A stretch of DNA of 20,382 nucleotides, from positions 1-20,382 of the forward strand of contig JBEVLT010000370.1 in NCBI GenBank assembly GCA_040509055.1, given 5' to 3'. The position numbers were made by a program, and so were the translations under genes. The notes beneath the pieces are model-generated. The model had not been told where the DNA came from, ran no database searches, and saw only the letters and a program-made list of their open reading frames with translations. Origin of the DNA: JAJKIP01 sp040509055. GTDB taxonomy: Bacteria > Bacteroidota > Bacteroidia > Chitinophagales > Chitinophagaceae. Positions 8,692-17,900 of this stretch are shown piece by piece. Each line of letters begins with the position of its first letter. The stretch's first letter is position 1.

Positions 8692-11448
8692 ATGAAACGA
8701 TCGATTGCTGTCTGCTTTTTTCTATGCATTGCCGCTGCCGGTTTTCCGCAGGCGTTTACCGCCGATGGCCTGCGTTGTGAATACAAACAGGATCCGCAGG
8801 GAATAGAAACACCTCATCCGCAACTCGGCTGGCAGCTTCGCTCCGCGGGCAGGAATGTGCTGCAAACAGCTTACCGCATCCTGGTGGCCGACGATCCGGC
8901 ACTGTTGCAGCGTGGTACGGGAAACATGTGGGATTCAAGGAAGATCGTGTCCGGGGCTTCGCTGCAGGTCCCGTACCAGGGCAAGGCTTTATTGCCGGCA
9001 AAAAAATATTTCTGGAAGGTGATGGTATGGGATAACCACGGAAATACATCCGCCTGGAGCAATACGGCTTCCTGGCAGATGGGATTGCCGGAGGCAAAGG
9101 ACTGGGCGCAGGCACAATGGATCGCTTACGATGTCATTCATGATACGGCGATCATTGCTCCCCACGTACACCTGAATGGCAAGAAATCATGGGGCACCCG
9201 GAGAAATGTACTGCCGCTGCTGCGGAAACGGTTTACCATACAAAAGCCCATAAAAAGCGCCACAGCTTTCATTTGCGGATTGGGGCACTTTGAGTTGAGC
9301 ATCAACGGTGAAAAAGCTGGCGATCATTTCCTGGACCCCGGCTGGACGGATTACCGCAAACAGGCTTTGTACGTGGTGTTCGACCTGACGCACAGGCTCA
9401 GGCAGGGCGATAATGCCATTGGCGTTATGCTGGGCAACGGGTTTTTTTATATACCGGGTCAGCGCTATCGCAAAATGACGGGCGCTTATGGGCTGCCAAA
9501 GATGATCATGCGCACTGTGATCGAATACACGGACGGTACGGTGGAAGATATCGTCAGCGACCAGAGCTGGAAAACGGCTGCATCGCCGGTGATCTTTTCC
9601 AGCATCTTCGGCGGCGAAGATTACGATGCAGGCCTGGAGCAACCGGCCTGGAACACGTCCACGTTCGATGACAGCAGGTGGAGACCGGTGATGGCAACTA
9701 CCGGTCCTGCTGCGCTCGATGCACAAACAGCGGACCCTGTAAAGGTGATGGAGAAATTCAGGCCTGTGGCAAAGCAGCAGGTAAAGCCCGGTACATGGGT
9801 ATTCGACCTGGGGCAGAATTTTTCCGGCATTCCGGCCTTAACGGTGAGAGGAAACAAAGGGGATACTGTCAGGATATATGGCGCGGAACTGATCAATGAT
9901 GATGGTACGGCCAACCAGCGCGCTACAGGCAGTCCTTCGTATTTTACCTATATCCTGAAAGGCAGCGGGCAGGAAACCTGGCAGCCGCGATTTTCCTATA
10001 CCGGCTTCCGCTACCTGGAAGTGCGCTGCCTGCCGGCCGACAGCCACCAGCGCGCGCCGCAACTGATCGACATTGAAGGATGGCATGTGCGCAATGCTAC
10101 GGCAGCTGCCGGAAGCTTTGCCTGTTCGAACCCCTTGTTCAACCGGATCGATACACTGATCGACTGGGCCGTCAAAAGCAATATGGTGAGCCTGTTTACC
10201 GATTGTCCTCACCGGGAAAAACTGGGCTGGCTGGAGCAAACCTACCTCATGGGCAGTTCCGTTCATTACGGTTATGATATCGCTTTGCTGAACCGGAAAA
10301 TGATTGCCGACATGATGCAGGCGCAATACCCGGATGGCAGGATACCGGAGATCGTGCCCGAGTTTACCGCCTTTACGCCGCCTTTCGATGAGTCGCCGGA
10401 ATGGGGCAGTGCCGCTATCATCCTGCCCTGGTATCACTACCAGTGGTATGGTGATAAACAAACACTGACGGAGTCGTACGACATGATGAAGCGCTATGTA
10501 CGGTACCTGCAGGGCAGGGCAACTGACAATATACTCTCGCATGGGCTGGGCGACTGGTACGACCTGGGGCCGAACCGTCCCGGTTTTCCTCAGATGACAA
10601 AGGCCGGTGTGACGGCCACTGCTACCTGGTACTATGCTTTAACCATCATGGAACAGGTGGCAAAACTGCTGGGCAAGCCGGCCGATGAAAAGGAATACCG
10701 GCAGCAGGCTGCTACCGTAAAGACCTCGTTTAACCAACGGTTTTTCGATCCGCAACGTCTGCAATACGATTCGGCCAGCCAGACGGCCAATGCCATAGCG
10801 CTTTTTACCGGGCTGGCCGAGCCACAACACCGTGCAGCGGTATTGTCGGCGCTGGTGCAGGACCTGCATAGCCGCAATTATGCCCTGACGGCAGGTGATA
10901 TCGGGTTTCGCTATGTGCTCAGAACACTGGAGCAGGCCGGCCGCAACGATGTGATCTTTGCGATGAACAACCGGGATGATGTGCCGGGTTATGGCTACCA
11001 GCTGAAGAACGGCGCTACGGCGCTGACGGAAAGCTGGCAGGCGCTGCCGGTGGTATCCAACAATCATTTTATGCTTGGCCACCTGATGGAATGGTTTTAT
11101 TCCGGGCTGGTGGGTATCCGCGCCGCCGGCGATGCGGTGGCGTTTAATAAAATCATCATCGACCCCGGCCCGGTCGGCAATATGGATTGGGCAAGAGCGG
11201 CTTTCCAAAGTCCCTACGGTCTCATTGCCAGCGGATGGAAAAAACAAGACGGCCTGTTTGAACTGGAGGTGGAAATACCGGCCAATACGACGGCTGTTAT
11301 TTATCTTCCGGCTACCTCTGCTTCGGTGATTACCGAAAGCGGCAGGCTGCTGCGTACTACCGGCAGCGTGAGGATACACGGGTTTGAAAACGGCAAAGCC
11401 CGGATCAGGGTAGGCTCGGGGCAGTATCATTTTTCTGTAAAGAACTAA
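8692..11448 (+). CDS. GH78 alpha-L-rhamnosidase, exported
   Basis: Predicted inverting enzyme that releases terminal alpha-L-rhamnose, here most likely from rhamnogalacturonan oligosaccharides. The 918-residue product has a signal peptide (about 1-21) and typical bacterial GH78 order: fibronectin-III-like N-terminal domain (about 24-132, opening FTADGLRCEYKQDPQGIETP), sugar-binding beta-sandwich (about 140-300, including GLGHFELSINGEKAGDHFLD at 196-215), a second beta domain (about 305-465), (alpha/alpha)6 catalytic barrel (about 470-815) and a C-terminal beta domain (about 820-918, IIIDPGP at 821-827). The signature DCPHREKLGWLEQ spans 504-516 with Asp504 and proposed acid Glu509. The base is probably Glu780 in ALTESW. 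HFMLGHL (792-798) is also family-typical. Gln516 stands where the Bacillus RhaB-type enzymes have a substrate-contacting Asp. It begins 34 bp after the upstream GH2 and its stop is 4 bp before the next GH2, so it is mid-operon. Confidence 0.96.
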   Translation: MKRSIAVCFFLCIAAAGFPQAFTADGLRCEYKQDPQGIETPHPQLGWQLRSAGRNVLQTAYRILVADDPALLQRGTGNMWDSRKIVSGASLQVPYQGKALLPAKKYFWKVMVWDNHGNTSAWSNTASWQMGLPEAKDWAQAQWIAYDVIHDTAIIAPHVHLNGKKSWGTRRNVLPLLRKRFTIQKPIKSATAFICGLGHFELSINGEKAGDHFLDPGWTDYRKQALYVVFDLTHRLRQGDNAIGVMLGNGFFYIPGQRYRKMTGAYGLPKMIMRTVIEYTDGTVEDIVSDQSWKTAASPVIFSSIFGGEDYDAGLEQPAWNTSTFDDSRWRPVMATTGPAALDAQTADPVKVMEKFRPVAKQQVKPGTWVFDLGQNFSGIPALTVRGNKGDTVRIYGAELINDDGTANQRATGSPSYFTYILKGSGQETWQPRFSYTGFRYLEVRCLPADSHQRAPQLIDIEGWHVRNATAAAGSFACSNPLFNRIDTLIDWAVKSNMVSLFTDCPHREKLGWLEQTYLMGSSVHYGYDIALLNRKMIADMMQAQYPDGRIPEIVPEFTAFTPPFDESPEWGSAAIILPWYHYQWYGDKQTLTESYDMMKRYVRYLQGRATDNILSHGLGDWYDLGPNRPGFPQMTKAGVTATATWYYALTIMEQVAKLLGKPADEKEYRQQAATVKTSFNQRFFDPQRLQYDSASQTANAIALFTGLAEPQHRAAVLSALVQDLHSRNYALTAGDIGFRYVLRTLEQAGRNDVIFAMNNRDDVPGYGYQLKNGATALTESWQALPVVSNNHFMLGHLMEWFYSGLVGIRAAGDAVAFNKIIIDPGPVGNMDWARAAFQSPYGLIASGWKKQDGLFELEVEIPANTTAVIYLPATSASVITESGRLLRTTGSVRIHGFENGKARIRVGSGQYHFSVKN

Positions 11449-11452
11449 ATCC

Positions 11453-13927
11453 ATGGTAATCAGGATGCGTTTTTGGACAATACTATGTTCGCTGCAGGTG
11501 TTCTTTTTCTCACAGGCAGCTGCACAGTCGCGTAGCATTATTGATTTTAACAGGGACTGGAAATTTTTGCTGGCAGACGATAGCCTGGCTAAGAACGAGC
11601 TATACAATGATACCCGGTGGCGCAGCCTGTCCCTGCCGCACGACTGGAGCATCGAAGGCAATTTCAGTTCATCGCACCCGGCTACCACGCAGGGCGGGGC
11701 ATTGCCCGGGGGTATTGGCTGGTACCGGAAAAGCTTTGTATTGCCAGACGGTTCTGCCGATAAGGATATCCGCATCGAATTTGACGGTATTTACCGCAAC
11801 AGCGAGGTATGGATCAACGGGCACTACCTGGGCAAGCGGCCGAACGGGTATATCTCCTTTTCCTACGACCTGTCGCCCTGGCTGAAAAAAGCACCGGCCC
11901 GTAACGTGATCGCGGTGCGGGTAGACAACAGCCAGCAACCCAACTCACGATGGTATACCGGCTCCGGCATCTACAGGAACGTACGGCTGGTTGTTGCCGG
12001 CAAGGTCGCCGTGGATACCTGGGGCACTTACATTACCACACACCTGTTTAGCGGCGACAAGGGAGACGGTACCTGCAGCCGCGCCCTGCTGCCGGGAGAA
12101 ACCGTAGGGATGATGAATATAAAAACAGGCATCCGCAACAGTACCGGCGTTATGCAGCGGGTTTTGGCGGAAACAAAAATTTACAATGAGAAAGGAGAGG
12201 TAGTTACACAAAGCGGTTCTTATGCGCTCAGCGCAGACCCCTATGGTACCCGGTCCGTTGTATCGCTGCTGGTTGCCAATCCATCCCTCTGGTCGCCGGA
12301 TAGCCCTGTTCTGTACAAGGCGGTTACGCTTCTTTTTCGCGATGGTAAAGAGATCGACCGGTACGAGACGAGCTTTGGGTTTCGTTCTGTTTATTTCGAT
12401 GCGGACACCGGGTTTTTTCTCAATGGCCGGCCGCTGAAGATAAAGGGGGTGTGCCTGCACCATGACCTGGGGGCTTTGGGTGCAGCCGTCAATGTACGTG
12501 CCATGGAGCGGCAGCTGCAGATACTGAAATACATGGGATGCAATGCCATCCGTACGGCTCATAATCCGCCGGCCCCGGAGCTGCTGGACCTGTGCGACCG
12601 CATGGGCTTCCTGGTAATGGACGAAGCCTTCGACATGTGGCGGAAGAAGAAGAACAAATACGATTACTATGCTGACTTCGATCAGTGGCATGCAAAAGAC
12701 CTGCAGGACATGGTGCTGCGCGACAGGAATCATCCTTCCGTTTTCATGTGGAGCATCGGCAACGAGATCCGGGAACAGTTTGACAGCAGCGGTATCCGCC
12801 TGACGAAAGAATTGGTGGCGCTGGTAAAAGCACTCGATACCACGCGCCCGGTAACCGCCGCGCTGAGCGAATGGGATCCGAAAAAGAATTTCATGTACCA
12901 GGCCGGCGCGCTGGATGTGATAGGGTTGAACTATCACCACGAAGTATACGACCAGCTTCCCGTTCATTATCCCGGGCAGAAACTGATCGGTGCCGAAAAT
13001 ATGTCGGCACTGGCTACGCGCGGGCATTATGATTTTCCTTCCGACACGCTGCTGCACTGGCCTGAAAGATCGCCGCAGAAATTCGTGGAAAAAGGAAATG
13101 CCGATTACACGGTTTCGGCTTACGACCAGGTATCGGCCTACTGGGGCTCCACGCACGAAGAAACCTGGAAGCTGATCAAAAAGCACGATTACCTGTCCGG
13201 TTTGTTTGTCTGGACCGGGTTTGATTACCTGGGCGAACCGACGCCATATCCCTGGCCGGCGCGAAGCTCTTATTTCGGCATTGTGGACCTGGCCGGTTTT
13301 CCCAAGGATGTTTATTATATGTACCAAAGCGAATGGACTGATAAACCGGTGCTGCATCTTTTCCCGCACTGGAACTGGCAGCCCGGTCAATTGGTGGATG
13401 TATGGGTGTACTACAACCAGGCAGACGAGGTGGAGCTGTTTCTGAACGGCCGGTCGCTGGGTATCCGGAAAAAAAACGGGGAAGACCTGCATGTACAGTG
13501 GCGTGTTCCATTTGAGGCCGGTACCCTGAAAGCAGTATCCCGGAAAAACGGGGAGACCGTATTGATACGGCAGGTGCATACGGCAGGTGCCCCGGCATCG
13601 GTTGAGCTGGTAGCTGATCGTTCCATAATAAAGGCAAACGGCAGGGATCTGTCTTTCATTACTGTCCGTATATTGGATAAGGCCGGTAACCTGGTACCGC
13701 ATGCCGATCATGAAGTGCAGTTCAGCATCAGCGGGGCAGCCATGATTGCCGGTACGGACAACGGCTACCAGGCGGATACCGTCAGCCTGAAAAGCAACCG
13801 GAGAAAATGCTGGAAAGGAATGGCGCTGGCGATCGTGCAATCGGCCGGAAAAAAGGGAAATATTACATTAACGGCCACTGCGGCAGGATTGCCAAAGGCC
13901 ATTTTGACCCTGAAAGCAGCAGAGTAA
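11453..13927 (+). CDS. GH2 beta-galactosidase-like glycoside hydrolase with C-terminal Ig-like domains, exported
   Basis: Predicted retaining exo-beta-glycosidase, most like Bacteroidota beta-galactosidases. From ATG 11453 the product has 824 residues. A second in-frame ATG at 11465 (MRFWTILC) gives an equally good signal peptide ending AAAQ|S, so the start is uncertain by four codons. Modules: sugar-binding domain (about 28-185, with LPHDWSIEG at 61-69 and GIGWYRKSF at 87-95), Ig-like domain (about 187-310), TIM barrel (about 312-610) with RTAHNPP (367-373), acid/base Glu438 in SIGNE and nucleophile Glu515 in IGAEN (spacing 77 residues, as in classical GH2), a DUF4982-like stretch (about 627-700, EVELFLNGRSLG at 659-670) and an Ig-like C-terminal domain (about 713-824). 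It starts 4 bp after the GH78 stop and is the last gene of the enzyme block. A 292-bp gap follows. Beta-glucuronidase or beta-galacturonidase activity remains possible. Confidence 0.95.
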   Translation: MVIRMRFWTILCSLQVFFFSQAAAQSRSIIDFNRDWKFLLADDSLAKNELYNDTRWRSLSLPHDWSIEGNFSSSHPATTQGGALPGGIGWYRKSFVLPDGSADKDIRIEFDGIYRNSEVWINGHYLGKRPNGYISFSYDLSPWLKKAPARNVIAVRVDNSQQPNSRWYTGSGIYRNVRLVVAGKVAVDTWGTYITTHLFSGDKGDGTCSRALLPGETVGMMNIKTGIRNSTGVMQRVLAETKIYNEKGEVVTQSGSYALSADPYGTRSVVSLLVANPSLWSPDSPVLYKAVTLLFRDGKEIDRYETSFGFRSVYFDADTGFFLNGRPLKIKGVCLHHDLGALGAAVNVRAMERQLQILKYMGCNAIRTAHNPPAPELLDLCDRMGFLVMDEAFDMWRKKKNKYDYYADFDQWHAKDLQDMVLRDRNHPSVFMWSIGNEIREQFDSSGIRLTKELVALVKALDTTRPVTAALSEWDPKKNFMYQAGALDVIGLNYHHEVYDQLPVHYPGQKLIGAENMSALATRGHYDFPSDTLLHWPERSPQKFVEKGNADYTVSAYDQVSAYWGSTHEETWKLIKKHDYLSGLFVWTGFDYLGEPTPYPWPARSSYFGIVDLAGFPKDVYYMYQSEWTDKPVLHLFPHWNWQPGQLVDVWVYYNQADEVELFLNGRSLGIRKKNGEDLHVQWRVPFEAGTLKAVSRKNGETVLIRQVHTAGAPASVELVADRSIIKANGRDLSFITVRILDKAGNLVPHADHEVQFSISGAAMIAGTDNGYQADTVSLKSNRRKCWKGMALAIVQSAGKKGNITLTATAAGLPKAILTLKAAE

Positions 13928-13947
13928 GAGCGGAAGAGGCTGTTTTT

Positions 13948-13998
13948 TATAGCGTGAAAATATCTCCCCAAATAGTAAAATATTCCATCATTATAGCG
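13948..13998 (+). repeat. Pair of TATAGCG direct repeats upstream of the promoter
   Basis: Two copies of TATAGCG occur at 13948-13954 and 13992-13998, each followed by an A-rich stretch (TGAAAAT and AAACCTT). Their starts are 44 bp apart, roughly four helical turns, and the nearer copy ends 13 bp before the -33 element. Position and spacing suit an activator site, but a seven-base repeat in AT-rich DNA can arise by chance. Confidence 0.3.
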
Positions 13999-14011
13999 AA
14001 ACCTTACATTG

Positions 14012-14039
14012 TTGCCCGTATAACACACCTGTACCTTTA
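14012..14039 (+). promoter_or_regulatory. Putative Bacteroidota sigma-ABfr-type promoter (-33/-7)
   Basis: TTG at 14012-14014 is followed after 17 bp by TACCTTTA at 14032-14039. The Bacteroidota consensus is TTTG or TTG near -33 and TAnnTTTG near -7, so only the last base of the -7 element is off. Transcription would start near 14045-14047, leaving a leader of about 175 nt before the DUF3826 ATG at 14220. It lies in the longest intergenic gap, which adds support. No transcript data are available here. Confidence 0.5.
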
Positions 14040-14219
14040 GTTATATAAATGCTAAGGTTTTTCCCCTAAATCCAACGCGTTTATTAACTAACGATTAAAG
14101 CATTTCTGCGGATGAAAAGATTGTTGCTTGCCAGCTGTACTTCTGCCTGTAAAGGGATGCGATCTGCCCGCACGGTACAATCTCCCTCATTCTTTTTCCT
14201 GTTTTCCTTTTCTTCCTTT

Positions 14220-14885
14220 ATGAACATACATATAAAGAAAGTCATTGCCGTGCTGCTACCGGTATTTCTGGCCGGTGTGCAATATTGCGCAGCGCAAACT
14301 CCTGCCGATTACAGAAAAGTAGTAACGGAAAGGTCGGCAAAGATCATCAATACGCTTGGTATCACCGATTCGGTGCAATATAATAAGGTGCTGAACCAAC
14401 TGGCCGACCAGTATGTGAGCGTCAACACCATCCATGATGCCGGTAAGGCCGCTATTTCAGCGATCAGGGACCAGGGATTGTCCAAAGAAGACATGGACGA
14501 AGCGATCAAAAAACAGGAAAGCAAAAAAGCAGCGGAGCTCCGGCAGCTTCATGGTGCTTTTGTCGCCGGCCTGGAAAAAAACCTGACGGCTGATCAGATC
14601 GAAAAAATAAAAGACGGGATGACCTACCGGGTATTCCCGGTAACGTATACCGCCTACCAGGACATGATCCCTTCGCTGACGGCAGCGCAAAAAGATAAGA
14701 TCTATGGCTGGCTGAAGGAGGCGAGGGAACTGGCGATGGACGAAGGCTCTTCTGAAGATAAGCACAAGGTATTCGGTAAGTACAAAGGACGGATCAATAA
14801 TTATCTTTCATCCGAAGGATATGATATGAAGAAAGAAGAAAAAGCCTGGCAGCAACGGATCAAAGAGAGTCAATCAAAAGGATAA
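14220..14885 (+). CDS. DUF3826 domain protein, exported
   Basis: Function unknown. I chose ATG 14220 because it gives a normal signal peptide (MNIHIKK, then VIAVLLPVFLAGV, cleavage near CAAQ|T at about residue 26). A longer frame from 14112 would bury the signal behind a Ser/Phe-rich stretch. The product has 221 residues, mostly predicted helical and charged. The recognisable DUF3826 core is KDGMTYRVFPVTYTAYQDMI (131-150), then LTAAQKDKIYGWLKEARELA (153-172), EGSSEDKHKVFGKYKGRIN (175-193) and YLSSEGYDMKK (195-205). Residues about 85-125 could form a long amphipathic helix or coiled coil. After cleavage it should be periplasmic or surface-associated, with no lipobox. Proteins of this family are found in Bacteroidota beside SusC/SusD and pectin-degrading enzymes, from which a role in that pathway is inferred. 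It is 98 bp upstream of susC. No catalytic motif is evident. Confidence 0.88.
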   Translation: MNIHIKKVIAVLLPVFLAGVQYCAAQTPADYRKVVTERSAKIINTLGITDSVQYNKVLNQLADQYVSVNTIHDAGKAAISAIRDQGLSKEDMDEAIKKQESKKAAELRQLHGAFVAGLEKNLTADQIEKIKDGMTYRVFPVTYTAYQDMIPSLTAAQKDKIYGWLKEARELAMDEGSSEDKHKVFGKYKGRINNYLSSEGYDMKKEEKAWQQRIKESQSKG

Positions 14886-14962
14886 CCATAGTTCCTGCAG
14901 GCGCCGATGCTGATCGCCGGTGAGTTCAGACCCAGTCCTGGTTTTTCAAAGTGTATCTCTTC

Positions 14963-14976
14963 TTATTTTAAAATAA
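14963..14976 (+). repeat. 14-bp perfect AT palindrome just before the susC start
   Basis: TTATTTTAAAATAA reads the same on both strands and ends 7 bp before the susC ATG at 14984. In a GC-richer neighbourhood it stands out. Bacteroidota often use A/T-rich, unstructured leaders instead of a Shine-Dalgarno sequence, so it may simply be the translation-initiation region. A protein-binding site or weak hairpin is also possible. The rest of the 98-bp DUF3826-susC gap (14886-14983) holds no clear promoter. Confidence 0.45.
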
Positions 14977-14983
14977 ACAGTTT

Positions 14984-17900
14984 ATGAAACTAAAACGACT
15001 GCTTGTAACACTGTTTGTGGTTTTTGCTCTGGTTATTCCTGGCTCACTGCTGGCTCAGGAAGTAACGGTAACAGGGAAAATCGTTGACAGTAAAACCAAC
15101 AAACCGCTTCCCGGAGCTACTGTAAAGGTGAAAAATACCAGTACAGTGGCCACTGCTGATGCAGATGGTAATTTCACCATTAAAGCTCCTTCTGCTGAGT
15201 CTGTCATTTCCATTACCTATGTAGGGTATGGCGTATTTGAAACAAAGGCCGGGAATGGAAATTTAGCCATCTCACTGGAAGGTCTCGACACAAACCTGGA
15301 CGAGGTAGTGGTGGTGGGATATGGTACACAACGGCTAAGAAATGTGACCGGTGCTGTATCTTATGTGGATCCGAAAAAACTGCAGGATCTTCCTGTGCCC
15401 AGCCTGGCAGATGCCTTGAGAGGCCAGGTGCCGAATTTAAACGTGGTGGGAAATGCTGGTCGTCCGGGTGTGATGCCCACGCTGAATATACGCCAGCAAT
15501 TCAACTGGGGTAAAGATGGAGGCAATCCCTATCCCCTGATCATTATCGATGATGTAATACAAATAGACCCTGTAACAGGGCTGGCCTCGCTGGACCGCTT
15601 CAACCTGCTTGACATATCAGAGGTAGAGAGCATTACTGTATTGCGCGATGCAAGTGCAGCCATCTATGGGTCAAGAGCGTCGCAGGGAGCTATCGTAATC
15701 AAAACAAAAAGAGGTAAAACGGGCCCGCCCCGGATCAACTATTCCGGCAAATTTGAAACCAACGATGCTGTCAGCCATGGCAAAGTGATGAATGCGTACG
15801 AGTACGGAATCTTTGCCAATCGTTTTGGAAGAACGCAGGGCTGGAATGCTGACCAGACGTTCAGCGATAAAGAATTGGAGCGCATGAAAAGCCTGAACTA
15901 TGACTGGCTGATGAATGACTGGGAGCGTGCAGGTGCCATGCAGCATTCACTGGATGTGAGCGGTGGCTCAGACAGGGCTACTTATTTTGTAGGGGGCTCT
16001 TACTACACGCAGGGTGCCAACCTGGGTACCCAGGATTTTAAAAGGTATGGATTCCGTTCCGGATCAGATATCACGGTAACGAATGGTTTGAAATTCACCG
16101 CTAACCTCGGCGCTTATAGCACCAACGTTGAGCGGTCCTTTACCAAGATCAATGTTCAGGACGGAAGCTATGCGCTGGGCGGCGAGCAAAACGATTACAG
16201 CACGCTGCTGCATTTTCCCAAGTATATTCCCTGGATCTATAATATTGGCGGGGTAGACCGTTTTGTTTCACCGGCCATGGGGCCCAACAAAATAGCGAAC
16301 GTAAGCGGAAATGGTACGGTAGCCAACGGAAACTATTATGCCTGGCTGGCCAACGGATCAAAAACCTTCAATAAGGGATTTGGCTACAATGCCAATTTCT
16401 CCCTGGCCTATGAAGTGCCTTTTATTAGAGGCTTGATAGTGAAAGGTACTTATGCAATCAATTATACCTCCAGCGTGAATGAGCAGGCGTTATTGCCGGT
16501 CACGCTTTCCAGGAATGGGCAGGGTAACAAGGCTGAGCGTCACTTGTATGATTCTGCCGTATGGGATGCTCCTGTTCTCAACCGGTCCCAATCCAGGGTT
16601 ACTTACGACAATACTACCGGCAAAACAGAACAAATCAACTTTGTTGCGAACTATGAGCACAGATTTGGTGACCATGGAATTTCTGCCGTGTTCTCGGGTG
16701 AGCGTTCCAAAAGTGAAAGCGATATCCGCTACCAGATCTATGAAAACCCCCTTCCAGGTGTGTATAACGGTGCTTCCGGCTCTGCAGGCACATTGAGTCC
16801 GGGTAATTCTTATACCTCAAGACTTGAGAGCGGCATCCTTTCCTACTTGGGACGCGTGAGCTATGATTACAAAGGGAAGTACCTGGCCCAGTTTATTTTC
16901 CGTTCAGATGCCTCCTCCCGGTTTGCTCCCGAAAACTACTGGGGTCGCTTCCCCGGCGGATCAGTGGGATGGGTGGTATCCGAAGAGTCCTGGTTCAAAG
17001 AAAGGATTAACTGGATCGATAACCTGAAGATTCGTGCTTCATTGGCTGTCACCGGCAACGACAATGTGAAAGCCTGGAAATGGATGCAGCTGTACAAACT
17101 GGAAACGGATAAGGGAATGCTCTTTGGAGGCAGTGGCGGAGGTCTTTCCAATGGTATCACCATGGAAGTTACCCCGAACCGGGATATCCGTTGGGACCGC
17201 ACCGTTCAGCGGAACCTTGGCATTGACCTGTCTATCTTAAGAAACCGTTTGTCTATAAGCGTAGATCAGTATTACAATACTTCTACCAATGTGCTCACCC
17301 TGATGTCCGGGGCGATCAATGTTCCCATCTCTGTAGGTGGTGCCTTTGCGGAAGAGAACTATGCGGGCGTTACGGCATGGGGTACCGAGTTCTCTATTAA
17401 TTGGAGAGACCAGATCGCTAAGAAGATTGACTACTCTGTGAATGTAAACTTTGGTATCAACGGCAACCGGGTAAACAAATACATCGATCAGCCGTTCGAT
17501 TACGAATCAAAGATGACAACCCGCAGGGAAGCAGGACAATCTACTTTTGCACCTGTATGGGGCTTTAGAACCTGGAAGCAGACTTCCAGCGGCGATGGTA
17601 TCCTGCGCACCGATGCTGATATCGATAATTACTGGGCTTATCTCACTGACCTGGCCAACAAATCCGGTATCCCGGGCGCAGCACCCAAGTTCCTTGACAT
17701 TACCAGCAAAGCTAATTTGAAGAAAGGAATGCTCGTTTACGAAGACCAGGGCGGCGTGCTGAATTCGATCACCCGTACCTATGGCGGCAAGAACGGATCG
17801 GTGCAGGCTGATGAGGATTATGTGAAGCTGGCCAAAAATTCGAGGTCTTACGGATTTACTACCAACCTGAACGTATCTTATGCAGGCATTACCCTGCTGG

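Larger units (their letters stand above)
13928..14219 (+). promoter_or_regulatory. 292-bp intergenic control region before the DUF3826-susC-susD unit
   Basis: This is the only long non-coding gap in the window. It contains a six-T run at 13943-13948 just after the GH2 stop, but no stem strong enough for a confident terminator. Next come two TATAGCG direct repeats at 13948-13954 and 13992-13998, and a Bacteroidota-type promoter at 14012-14039. After the promoter there is an AT-rich leader (about 14040-14100) and then a pyrimidine-rich stretch before the ATG at 14220. The DUF3826 frame stays open upstream to an ATG at 14112, but that extension (Ser/Phe-rich, no signal-peptide logic) looks non-coding. 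The layout suggests that the DUF3826-susCD unit can be transcribed independently of the upstream enzymes. Confidence 0.55.

Noticed and set aside
11945..13840. Long open frame of 631 codons on the - strand opposite the second GH2
   Set aside because: It is a shadow frame produced by codon bias. The sequence is His/Arg/Val-rich without recognisable domains, and the + strand GH2 is certain.
13916..13948. Possible terminator after the second GH2 (T run at 13943-13948)
   Set aside because: The only stem is CAGC/GCTG with a very long loop, too weak for a Rho-independent terminator.
14112..14219. Longer DUF3826 start at ATG 14112
   Set aside because: The added 36 residues are Ser/Phe-rich and would place the signal peptide internally. 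ATG 14220 gives a standard signal peptide.
14932..14946. CCAG-TC-CTGG followed by TTTTT between DUF3826 and susC
   Set aside because: A 4-bp stem with a 2-nt loop is not stable enough to call a terminator or attenuator.
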